Assembly (NCBI GenBank): GCA_002205965.3
Contig: NADL03000657.1
Span: 372,001 to 436,000, forward strand
From: Kappaphycus alvarezii
Lineage: Eukaryota; Rhodophyta; Florideophyceae; Gigartinales; Solieriaceae
Length of the DNA: 64,000 nucleotides
Reading direction: 5' to 3'
How positions within the stretch are numbered: position 1 is the first letter of the stretch; every line of letters starts with the position of its first letter. The notes beneath the pieces were generated by a model, which ran no database searches, was not told where the DNA came from, and was given only the letters and a program-made list of their open reading frames with translations. This document shows, piece by piece, positions 56,150 to 64,000 of the stretch. A program made the position numbers and the translations under genes.

Positions 56150-57108
56150 CTTCCCGTCCCGCCTCAATGAAAATATCTGACATGTTAACATCTTCCGAAG
56201 TAATAGCATGAAGCGTTTCAGATTTAAGACAAGCAAGTTTACCGGTTACTCACTCGTTCGAACTTACCGACACTCAACCGATTTACCACAAGCCTAGACG
56301 TCAACCGCTAAAATATGACCAATATATCTCAGAAAATGTTACGAGTATGCTGAAAAATGATATTATTCGGCCAGTTTCATCCCCATGGTCGTTTCTAGTT
56401 GTGATCGCACCAAAGAAGGATGGAAAGATGCGTTTTTGCGTCAATTACCGACAACTGAACCAGAAAATGATACCCGATTGATTTCCGATTCCCAACATGG
56501 AGGAGATCCTCGAGGACCTGAAGGATGGGAGATATTTCACCTCAATTGACCTCTACACTGGATATTGGTAGATTCCATTGGATGAAAAATGTAAGGAAAA
56601 AACAACCTTAACCAGCAAAGCTGGTACGTTCAGGTTCGAAGTGATGCCTTTTGCTCTCATGAATGCAACAGCTACATTCCAAAGAATGATGAACGAGGTT
56701 TTGAAAGGACTTCCATTCGCAAGAGTCTATATCGATGATGTCGTCATATTCTCAGAAACGTTGGATCAGCACTTCTCGCACGTCAAGACAGTTGTGGAGA
56801 GGATATCGGAGTATAGCTTGAAAATTAAGTTGAGCAAATGCTTCTTTGCGAAAACTTCTATCCAATTACTCGGTCATATCGTCGACCAAGAGGGAATTAG
56901 AGTGGATCCAGAGAAAACGGAAAAAAATAAAGTTGGCACCAAGGCCCGCTTCAAAGACGGAGGTCCAAAGCTTCTTAGGACTGGCCTTATATTACAGAAG
57001 ATTTATCAAAGATTTCGCAAAGACTACAGCACCGTTACATGCCGGCACTACGAAGAACGGAAAAATTTACTGGAACAAGTAAATGGAAACTGCATTTCAG
57101 GAGCTTAA
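56150..57108 (+). pseudogene. pol: Ty3/gypsy reverse transcriptase
   Basis: The reading starts THSFELTDTQPIYHKPRRQP, then SSPWSFLVVIAPKKDGKMRFCVNYRQLN, FTSIDLYTGYW, MPFALMNATATFQRMM and VYIDDVVIFSETLDQH. The catalytic YIDD is at 56728-56739. TGA at about 56479 and TAG at about 56570 (where GYWQIP is expected) interrupt it, and near 56930 the frame shifts (thumb continues as SKTEVQSFLGLALYYRRFIKDF in 56846-57082). RT copies the RNA genome in the particle. Confidence 0.85.
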
Positions 57109-58054
57109 AGGTAAGCTATGTGTTCCCCCAGTGCTCATGTATCCGGATTTCAGGACACCATTTGTTGTGGAAACAGATGCCTCAGAACGGTCTTTGGGTG
57201 CCGTTTTGTCCCAAAAATATCAAAACGGAAGACTACATCCTGTTCAATTCGCAAGTCGAGCTCTATATGATGCGGAAAAGAGATACTCAGTCTGCGAGAA
57301 AGAAGCTCTAGCTGTCGTCTTCGCGCTGAAAAAGTTTCGCTTGTACCTTTTATCACTCGAGAAATTTGTCTTCATAACTGATCACCAGGCACTTAAGACA
57401 GCATTCCAAAAGAAGGATGTCCATCACCGCTTGGCCCGATGGCTCGACATTTGCGCAGAATATCGGTTTAAAATTGTGTACAGACCCGGAAGCAATAATC
57501 AGCCTGCCGATTACCTATCCCGCTTGAGGGACGCACTGATCCCAAATGAAAAAGCTTCCGAGGACATCGTTGGAGTCGCTGAGGTGCAGTTGCCGAACGA
57601 TAACGAGTACGAAGCTCATATTCACGGACTGATCAAATTCCTCGATGGACTAGAAATGAGAAAGGTTGATCTTGAACACAGAAATTGGGTACGCAGGAAT
57701 CAAAAGGCTTTTTCATTGTGGAATGGGAAACTCTTCCGGCACACTAAAGCCGGTCCCCGACTAGTGACCCCTTTGAAAGAAAGAATGAAGATCTTGAGGA
57801 CTTTCCATGATGAGCTAGGGCATTGGGATCTCGAAACAACCAAAGCATTCGTAACTGAGAGATTCTGGTGGCCCGGTATCCTTAAGGACGTCTATAACTT
57901 CGTGAAAAGCTGCGACAACTGCCAAAAATTCACTCCAATACGGAAGTATAAGACAACTCTAAGTTTTCCAGTTTTTGGTCTCTTTGAAACTTCTCAATTT
58001 ACTTTGCAGGCCCACTCAAGGAACCTTCTTCCGGGAATAAATATCTCCTTATAG
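57083..58054 (+). CDS. pol: RNase H and integrase N-terminal domain
   Basis: This is an open frame of 323 codons. RNase H: VETDASERSLGAVLSQ, EKEALAVVFALKKF, FITDHQALK (Asp, Glu, Asp catalytic series), then the tether YRPGSNNQPADYLSR. Integrase zinc domain: FHDELGHWDLETTKAFVTERFWWPGI and SCDNCQKFTP, a complete HHCC set. Near 57975 the reading leaves the expected frame; the integrase core continues in the frame of 58057. RNase H removes the RNA strand, and the HHCC domain helps integrase bind the ends. Confidence 0.85.
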   Translation: METAFQELKGKLCVPPVLMYPDFRTPFVVETDASERSLGAVLSQKYQNGRLHPVQFASRALYDAEKRYSVCEKEALAVVFALKKFRLYLLSLEKFVFITDHQALKTAFQKKDVHHRLARWLDICAEYRFKIVYRPGSNNQPADYLSRLRDALIPNEKASEDIVGVAEVQLPNDNEYEAHIHGLIKFLDGLEMRKVDLEHRNWVRRNQKAFSLWNGKLFRHTKAGPRLVTPLKERMKILRTFHDELGHWDLETTKAFVTERFWWPGILKDVYNFVKSCDNCQKFTPIRKYKTTLSFPVFGLFETSQFTLQAHSRNLLPGINISL

Positions 58055-58964
58055 GGGTGGAACATCTTACTGAATGGCCAAAAGCCGTTGCAGTTGAGGA
58101 GGCAAATGCTGAGGTGGTACCAAGTTTCATCGAAAAAGAAATAATTGAACCGTTTGGTCTTCCAAAAAGGATCATCTCGGATAACGCCCTTTGTTTTACT
58201 GCAACTTCACTGCTTCGTTGTTTTAAAAAGAGAAAGGGATTCAGCTGAAGACCGTTCTCGCATACGCTCCTATGTCCAACGGGAAAGTGGAGAGGATGGT
58301 TGGAAACATCAAACGAGCAATATCGAAAACTATGTCGGAGAATGAAATCCAGTGGAGAAATGCCTTACCAAAAGTGTTATATGGCTCTCGTCAAAGGAGA
58401 GGAAGAAATGGACGCTCAGCATTCGAGCTAATGTACAGAAGGGCTCCTAGAATGTTACAGAGGGACATGGAAACAAATATTATCGATGAAGAGAGTAGTG
58501 AAGTTGAACTACTGGCCACCGAAGGCTGGAGATCACACCGCGCGCTAACACAGACAAGAAGTAAGGATGCAGAATCTGCAGTCAGAACCTTTTCATTTGG
58601 CTCTAAAGTACTTGTAGTACATGGAAAAGCAATGCAACAGGCTGTGAAGTGGCCAGCTTTCCAAACCAAGTACTCGAACCCTTGCATCGTCAAGGAAGAA
58701 AGACACCCGCACTATCAGCTCTGTTCAAGCTCAGGGAAGAGATCAAGGAGGGCCATCCATGCACGTCGTCTGGTCCCTTATCATCAGAGGCCGGAAAAAT
58801 TCCTTCTCACACAGGACTATGCGCAACCACGGGGCATACTCATCTTTAACTATAGAATGATCCCTATGGGAGGAAAAAGGGCCTGGGAATGGATCATCTC
58901 GGTTACGCGGGACTACTACGAACTCCACGTAATCATCCATTTCTACATTAATATATGCCTATGA
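57975..58964 (+). pseudogene. pol: integrase core and C-terminal module, first Asp lost
   Basis: In the frame after 57988 the text FSIYFAGPLKE has Tyr (codon 58000-58002) where the first catalytic Asp is expected. The second Asp is in RIISDNALCF (58180-58182). The Glu is in NGKVERMVGNIKRAI (58290-58292) after a frameshift near 58245. The C-terminal part with SKVLVVHGKA, IHARRLVPYH resembles the GPY/F module. The frame from 58272 runs through to a TGA at 58962-58964 and, in the same frame, into the accessory domain. Confidence 0.8.
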
Positions 58965-59324
58965 TTTCGTACGTTGAACGGACCGTTGCTACCTGAAGAA
59001 GATTTCCGACTATTAATAAGAGTTCTATTTTCATTCCAAAACGGAAGATTCACGGAAGCAGGTCCAGACTTTGTGGAGGTAATATATAATTACTCTATAG
59101 GAAGATATGGAATGGTGGCTGCCGGAGACTTGTCGCAAACGTATCTGAATATTATCCATCCAATTTACGTGTTTCTCAAGAACAACCAAGATGTGCGACT
59201 GAGAGGTTACGCCTTACCCCGGATATGGAATACAAACTGGTCCCGTATCCTCTATGGGGACCTTACGTTTCTCCGCCACAAATTGGGAACGTTGGAGGCG
59301 GCGAGGATCCTCCTGCAGCAGTGA
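58872..59324 (+). pseudogene. accessory domain 1, fused to the integrase C-terminus
   Basis: It begins within the last codons of the integrase frame (AWEWIISVTRDYYELHVI, FYINICL), continues after a single in-frame TGA (58962-58964) as FRTLNGPLLPEEDFRLLIRVL, FVEVIYNYSIGRYGMV and LNIIHPIYVFLKN. A shift near 59222 would then give EYKLVPYPLWGPY. Each block has its counterpart in domain 2 and in the 23.7-kb copy. There is no chromodomain here, so the domain takes the position where integration-targeting modules usually sit (inference). The fold is unknown. Confidence 0.7.
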
Positions 59325-59952
59325 TGATGACCAGAGGAGGACCATCGGGAGACAACAACCCGCCCAGAAGAGGTTCCGGTCGTCCCCGAGAGGACCTCGT
59401 GCAGGTCCCAGTACGTCAGGAGCTGGTCGCGGCCATTCATCGGGACCATCCAGCACAACTTCATCTCTAGCTCTCCTTCACAACCATGCACAGCATACAG
59501 TCGGAAGAAGAAGATTATCTTTTTGGCTGCGCAATATCTCCGAGGACACGAACGATGCGCAGGTCATTTCTTATTTCATGATAAGCATCTGTTTATGTTT
59601 TGGGGCGCTACATGGACCGCACTTATCTTACGAATATTCGTTCTTGATGATGCGCGTCTTCTTTTCTTATCGGCATCCATTCCTCCGGCATCTTCCAGAA
59701 GAGTTTGCATATCACATATATTTTTTCACTCTTGGAAGATTCGAAAGAGTCACGGAAGAAGAATGTATTCAACCCCACCTCGATGTTATCAAACCAATAT
59801 ATGAAGCTATTCTACAAAGTGAGGTACCAGTAATGCGAAAATACTTTTCAGAGCATCATATTGGTAATCAGTTGCATACGTACCCGTTTGAGAGACCATA
59901 CATTTTATCAATAAGACAGCGAACACTAACGGAAACAGAAGAAGAGCAGTGA
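59254..59952 (+). CDS. accessory domain 2 with basic linker
   Basis: This is a 232-codon frame. Residues 1-80 are an Arg/Ser/Gln/Gly-rich linker (RRTIGRQQPAQKRFRSSPRG). Residues about 83-225 form the domain: RRRLSFWLRNISEDTNDAQV, CLCFGALHGPHL, HLPEEFAYHIYFFTLGRF, IKPIYEAILQ, HHIGNQLHTYP. It stops 33 bases before the 3' LTR. It aligns with domain 1 and with 23721-24295. An env-like role is unlikely: I see no signal peptide and no clear membrane anchor, although the middle is hydrophobic. I do not recognise a known family. Confidence 0.7.
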   Translation: MGTLRFSATNWERWRRRGSSCSSDDDQRRTIGRQQPAQKRFRSSPRGPRAGPSTSGAGRGHSSGPSSTTSSLALLHNHAQHTVGRRRLSFWLRNISEDTNDAQVISYFMISICLCFGALHGPHLSYEYSFLMMRVFFSYRHPFLRHLPEEFAYHIYFFTLGRFERVTEEECIQPHLDVIKPIYEAILQSEVPVMRKYFSEHHIGNQLHTYPFERPYILSIRQRTLTETEEEQ

Positions 59953-59967
59953 CGGCCCGGGTCGTTC

Positions 59968-59985
59968 GACTTGAGAAAGGGCGCA
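59968..59985 (+). other. polypurine tract before the 3' LTR
   Basis: GACTTGAGAAAGGGCGCA directly precedes the LTR start at 59986. The purine run GAGAAAGGG is short but placed correctly. The 24.3-kb fragment has GAGGGAGAGGG at the same place. Confidence 0.6.
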
Positions 59986-60328
59986 TGTAATACAAAAAAA
60001 TGGTCCTCCCCTCATGTAATACAGAAAATGGTCCTCCCTTCGTGTAATACAGGAATTGGTTCTCCCTTTGTGTAATCCAGCAATCTACAACGGTCCCGCC
60101 CCTAGCTTCTCCCACTGTCCTTTCCAAAATTACTTCCATTTTATCTAGATAGTTTTATACTGTGTTGGGCGCTCTGAATCGACCCCGAATCAAGTTCATT
60201 TTCCCTTTTAGCTTACCTTCTCCTCCAAATTCGCCTTTTTTGAGAAGGAGGGCGCAAATGCACCACTGCAAAATACCGTGCAGATTTTTTTTTCGTATCC
60301 CTGATCTATAGAACCTGCCCCGGGAGCC

Positions 60329-60336
60329 TATTTAAA
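60329..60336 (+). promoter_or_regulatory. first TATA-like box, upstream of the LTR ORF
   Basis: TATTTAAA lies 109 bases before the ATG of the LTR ORF, in a context (GGGAGCCTATTTAAACCCC) kept in the solo LTRs at 39.35 kb and, slightly changed, at 19.07 kb. It would drive an mRNA starting inside the LTR (inference). Confidence 0.5.
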
Positions 60337-60444
60337 CCCCTTTATTCCAAGTTCCAAATGTCCCCGATCATTTTACTCATCATCCCTCTTCCCCACACAC
60401 TCAAAACACCCTACATTGCCTCCTATTCCCCAACGTCTGTCAAA

Positions 60445-60993
60445 ATGAACAACCTTCGCCCCTCCGCCCCCATCACCAAAAAACGCCCCTCTCGCCCCAT
60501 CAATGGCCTCCGTCTCGCCGCCGACGGGCCAACCAATGCCGACGACTACATTCGGCGGCAAACAAAGAAGCTAATCATCGAGTTCGTTCGCCGCCTCTTC
60601 ATAGAAGAAGAGGCGAGGGAGGTAAGTGAGGATGAGGCTGCAAAATTCGCGGAGGAGAGCGGGGAGTCCTTCGAGGAATGGGCAGCCCCGGAGTTGGTCT
60701 ACGAGGTTAAGGACGAAGAGGGGGAAAAGGAGGATCAGGATGGGGTCGATGAGGACGACGATGAGGACGACGCTGATGAGTCACAGGAAGGTATGGGAAG
60801 GGTTGGAATGGGGGAATGTATGGATCAAGTTGTGCCGACGATTGAACCAGATGGAGATATCTTTAGTAGTCTAGATATCTCCCACGGGGGAATAGAGAGC
60901 TGTCAGCCATTCGCAGATATTTGTGGGGACTGCTTGGACAGCATGGATATTTTTGAGGAGTTGTTTGGATCTGATTTAGAGAATGGAAAATAA
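60445..60993 (+). CDS. LTR-encoded acidic protein, intact copy
   Basis: It encodes 182 residues. The N-terminus is basic and Pro-rich (MNNLRPSAPITKKRPSRPIN). Block 1 at about 35-85 is DDYIRRQTKKLIIEFVRRLF, IEEEAREV, ESFEEWAAPELVYE, probably helical. Then comes an Asp/Glu linker of variable length, and block 2 at about 140-182: DGDIFSSLDIS, PFADICGDCLDSMDIFEELF, GSDLENGK. I know no family like it. The ATG chosen is shared with the solo LTRs (39227, and 18961 as a relic). Blocks 1 and 2 persist in every copy. The acidic-hydrophobic end resembles transcription activation segments, so a self-regulator is possible but unproven. Confidence 0.75.
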   Translation: MNNLRPSAPITKKRPSRPINGLRLAADGPTNADDYIRRQTKKLIIEFVRRLFIEEEAREVSEDEAAKFAEESGESFEEWAAPELVYEVKDEEGEKEDQDGVDEDDDEDDADESQEGMGRVGMGECMDQVVPTIEPDGDIFSSLDISHGGIESCQPFADICGDCLDSMDIFEELFGSDLENGK

Positions 60994-61434
60994 GAGGACC
61001 AAATTGATTGTTAGTTTCTTAAGTATCTTTTGCTTAGAGTATATTGTCCACACAAAGTATTTTTATGCATTTCCTGGTATCTTCTGTAGTTTTGTTCGGA
61101 CTTTAGGGTAGCCAAACGTCTATATAAGCTGAGTAAACTGCTTCCTCATGGAGAGATCAAGCAAGTTGGCAGACAACTTCAATTCAGGTCCGGAGTAGTA
61201 GGAAGTTGAGAGTCAATTTCAGACACAAAAAGAATTTTTTTTACGCTAGTCACTGAGCATAGGTGGTAGACCCTGCCCCTTTCTTACTTGCTTGTAGCCC
61301 TTTCAACTATCTTCCATATACACTCCATTTTATTCCTTCAAATATACCACGGTAGAACTTTTGTCGCTCGCAACACCTCTTTCTTGGGGTAGTTGTTTCT
61401 AAGTATCTCTTCTCCCGACGATTTATCCCTATCA

Positions 61435-61439
61435 GCCCT
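61435..61439. repeat. target-site duplication, right copy
   Basis: GCCCT immediately follows the right LTR and equals 52450-52454. Confidence 0.9.
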
Positions 61440-62350
61440 ATTGCTTGAACGGGCATCTCTATGCAGAGGAGCTAGGTGTCCGGAAACCTTGCGCATCTAC
61501 GGCGGTCACTTCATCTATTTCAGATATGGCCCTCAGCGAATTGACCGCCGCGACAACCAAGTCACTTTCTGGATATTGACCTCACCCTAAACGCAAGTTA
61601 TCCCGCTACGGAACCTCGGTTGCACGGGGAACACAAGAACAGCCATTGTCATCGACTACTTCGATTTCACTTTCGTGGGCTCACTGAATATTTCTCATCT
61701 CAAAATGAAAACTTTCAATCCATTCACAAGCATTAACGCAGCCCACGGGGAGAAGCCACGAAAAAACGGATCAACCGACATTATCGCCAAGCCAACCTTC
61801 TCACAAGAAAGCTTTGCAGGAGATGCTCGTCATCCTGACGTACAGCCGCGCCATGGCCCTCACCGCACATGGCCGGACATTTAAGCATTAGAAAGCAACG
61901 GAGGGACCGATTTTTTGACATTCGGAAATCATCTCGCTCCCGAAACAAAGGAGAGCTTGGGCCTTCAACCCGATGTCCTCTCTGAATGCGGCGCGAAATG
62001 CGAGTTAGAGAAGATATCAATCTTTTATCGCGACTTCCACCAGAGGTAGGCTCGTGTCTTCGCCAATCTCATCTCTTGAAGGTTGGCACCGATTGCATGC
62101 GCGGCGCTCAATGAAGTGGTAAGGAAAGTGGCCGTTGGCAATAGAGACATATGAAAAGGGGAAACGTTTGGGGTTTTTTTCCTTGAAGGTATATCCGATT
62201 TATCCCATGGTTTTCCAGACAACCACAATCGACTCAAAAAGGGTATACCGACCCCGTAATGGGGAAGGAACTACGCTCCCTAAAATGCTACCTTCAGGCC
62301 AGCCATCAAGCAGGCCGCATTGGACATGACGGCTGCTGCAGCTATGAAAA
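61440..62350 (+). pseudogene. F2 retroelement, downstream half (continues from 52454)
   Basis: The frame resumes as LLLERASLCRGARCPETLRIYGGH-type sequence (zinc/His segment), then VIDYFDFTFVGSLN, TFNPFTSINAAHGEK and DARHPD, followed by a second partial copy (AFNPMSSLNAARN near 61950, LVSSPISSLEGWH near 62050). The tail at 62165-62265 matches 50290-50385, and 62281-62340 reads back into the AAAAVMSNAACLMAGL segment in reverse sense. The organisation is rearranged; I read it as two F2 pieces. Confidence 0.6.
62165..62265 (+). repeat. F2 tail repeat
   Basis: It includes ATATCCGATTTATCCCATGG, CCAGACAACCACAATCGACT and GGGTATACCGACCCCGTAAT. Related copies lie at 17050, 41672, 44712 (reverse), 50290 and, in part, 62520-62595 (reverse). 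It is probably the shared 3' end of an element family. Confidence 0.7.
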
Positions 62351-63040
62351 GTGATTTGACTACAGCCAATACATCTGTCACAATGAACGAACGTCCTCTT
62401 TTCCCCATATGGAAATGTATGACTTTAAGATGGCCTTGTAGGGAGCGTAATTACTCCCCCATTACTTTGTCGGTATGCCCTTTTGAGTCGATTGTGTTGG
62501 AAAAACGTTAACCACTATATCAACAGATTGTGGTTGTTTGGAGTACTTTAGGATAGATGAAGTATATCTTCCAGGAGCAAAACACCCAAAATTTCCGTTC
62601 TTGTTGGGAGGTAGTATATGGCTACGCAGTAGTGGTGGATGAGGGCTAACTTTTTTCTGCATCGACATCCTTGTCTCAGATGGTCTACTGTCAGGATCTC
62701 AGCCCACATGTCTCTCGCAGTACGCAAATCCATAAAGATTTACCACCACTAACCCATTTATATCATATCATCTCGAGACCGTATCCATTAAAACATAGAA
62801 GTTAATGTAAAGCCTAGAACTTGAGACCACTTCCTTTGAATGAAATTCAAACAACTCATAACCTTTGCACTATTTGCCGTAAACTAAGCCCATTAACTCC
62901 TTAGCGGCATAACAGCTGCCTGAATTATACTTTTTGTGGCGTTTGTATGAGTTTCCGTAGAGTGCTCAATTATTCTGCAAAATGCTTTGTAATTATTTTT
63001 TTACTGTCTGTGGACTGGCCACTGCGATGGGTACATCCTT
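62351..63040. other. no firm gene; partial inverted F2 tail
   Basis: Bases 62520-62600 contain an inverted, diverged form of the F1/F2-associated motif (AGTATATCTTCCAGGAGCAA). Bases 62715-62740 share CATAAAGATTTACCACCAC with 51905-51925. Nothing else is recognised. Confidence 0.45.
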
Positions 63041-63112
63041 GGGTATATAAGTTGACTGCACTTCGACCGGCATATCTTTTACAGTAAATTGACCTCCCAT
63101 GTTTCCTGAAGT

Positions 63113-63540
63113 ATGAGAATAGCAAAATACTCACGATCCAACGACATGGTGCACCTAATATTTGATGGCTTAAGGTCGGATTCTCACTCGGCTCCGTCTG
63201 TTCCCCAAAGAAACAGGCCCATAGTGAACTACCCTGCGGTACCGAACACCCCGCGCCCGCTACCTAGTGGCGGGAAGCTCTACTCTTCCACCTTGGTGGA
63301 AGCCGCCGATTACCAAACAACACCCAAAGGCGTCCATGGGCAGACGTCATGGCGCGAGAGTGGGATTATTACGGCCACGGAGAAAGAAACTAACCTGCCT
63401 CTGACGGACCCTACGGCACGGAGCATTTATGGGTGCCTACTCGCTGGATGGACTGGTCTGATCTCAACTCTTCGGACGGCGACGACGTCGGTTATGTCGC
63501 TGCCGATCTGGAGGGGTTAGAAGCTGGTGGGGAGAAGGAG
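63113..63540 (+). other. possible exon or gene fragment, frame uncertain
   Basis: A TATA-like TATATAAG at 63044-63051 lies about 60 bases before an ATG that opens 135 codons (63113-63520). A second frame has a codon-like end: YGTEHLWVPTRWMDWSDLNS, then an acidic tail to TGA at about 63544. The composition (GC-richer, few stops) differs from the neighbours. I cannot assign a product, and it may be a host gene exon or another relic. Confidence 0.3.
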
Positions 63541-63544
63541 GAGT

Positions 63545-64000
63545 GAAGTGCGGGCATATCTCGTGGTATGCCCCAGGTAGCTTTGCTGGCAAATACGACT
63601 TTCGATCATCGGTAACCCTCTGAGATACCCCGGGCCCAAACCCAACACATCTTTCAAAAAATTAAAGCACCCAAACATTCACCCCCCTAACTGAATTAGT
63701 GTCCATACACATAACTTTTCTGGCGTAGATCAAGAACTCTACCCAGTCGTACGACTGTTTATTATAAATGGCTTATACATAAAATAAACTCTCGCAAAGA
63801 AACTTGACGCAATTGTTTGATGCACTTTGGAACACAGAAGGATCAAATTTCCATTTATTAAAAAAAGGGAATGTTTGGGTTAGTTTTCTGCGAGTGGAAC
63901 ATAGGGTGAAATTCCCACTACCCTCTGCAGTGTGGCTGCCGCGGAGAAAATATTAAGGTGGAAATGGGCGTGCTATGGGACTGCGACTAAAAAATTGTGA
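63545..64000. other. right edge, no gene seen
   Basis: No coding or repeat feature can be supported here. Confidence 0.45.

Larger units (their letters stand above)
52455..61434 (+). mobile_element. complete Ty3/gypsy element with ORF-bearing LTRs (8980 bp)
   Basis: The two LTRs (52455-53902, 59986-61434) are near-identical, start TGT and end CTATCA, and are bounded by the GCCCT duplication. Internal order: primer-binding site, gag, zinc knuckles, protease, RT, RNase H, integrase, then two accessory domains, polypurine tract and 3' LTR. By eye I count about ten differences between the LTRs, so the insertion is recent. Internal stops and frameshifts mean it cannot encode all its own proteins. 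Confidence 0.95.
59986..61434 (+). repeat. 3' LTR, with intact LTR ORF
   Basis: It is 1449 bp and nearly identical to the 5' LTR. Tandem 27-bp units lie at the start, TATTTAAA at 60329-60336, the ORF at 60445-60993, TATATAAG at 61121-61128, and it ends CCCTATCA. Confidence 0.95.

Noticed and set aside
59254..59952. Envelope-like glycoprotein between pol and the 3' LTR
   Set aside because: No signal peptide, no glycosylation pattern and no terminal membrane anchor; tandem homology with domain 1 fits a duplicated internal domain better.

Overview
The window reads as repeat-rich nuclear DNA of a eukaryote. I find no operons, no rRNA or tRNA gene and no host gene I can name with confidence. Nearly everything recognisable is a transposable element, mostly broken by stops, frameshifts and deletions. 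The lineage (red alga, oomycete and fungus were considered) cannot be settled from this sequence alone.

Layout: (1) 601-4667, a DNA transposon with matching 22-bp inverted ends and a broken transposase that carries an extra PD-(D/E)XK nuclease domain. (2) 7590-10660 and 33805-36640, two decayed piggyBac-like elements on the minus strand, with the end of a third at 45880-46050. (3) 12197-16719, a minus-strand Ty3/gypsy chromovirus that has lost its reverse transcriptase. (4) 17906-22548, LTR material around a retroelement fragment. (5) 23325-24902, an LTR shell holding an accessory-domain ORF. (6) 26365-31568, a minus-strand Ty1/copia element with two recognisable LTRs. (7) 38265-39686 and 41999-43507, solo LTRs. 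(8) 46686-50030, a truncated minus-strand Ty3/gypsy copy. (9) 52455-61434, a complete Ty3/gypsy element with 1.45-kb LTRs and a 5-bp target duplication. Between these lie fragments of two families of reverse-transcriptase C-terminal regions (called F1 and F2 here).

The most interesting system is the Ty3/gypsy family of region 9. Its LTRs encode a protein: an acidic ORF of about 182 codons lies between two TATA-like boxes inside the LTR. The ORF is intact in the 3' LTR and recognisable in the 5' LTR and in three solo LTRs; a more distant likely relative lies at about 21.75-22.08 kb. In addition, the integrase C-terminus runs into a novel domain that occurs twice in tandem before the 3' LTR and once more at 23.7-24.3 kb. 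The element looks recent, because its LTRs are nearly identical and its target duplication is perfect. Yet its gag-pol carries stops, frameshifts and a lost integrase aspartate, so it was probably mobilised in trans.

The complete element is nested inside an F2 fragment whose reading frame resumes exactly across the target duplication, which independently confirms the boundaries. All functional statements are inferred from motifs read by eye; no database search was possible.
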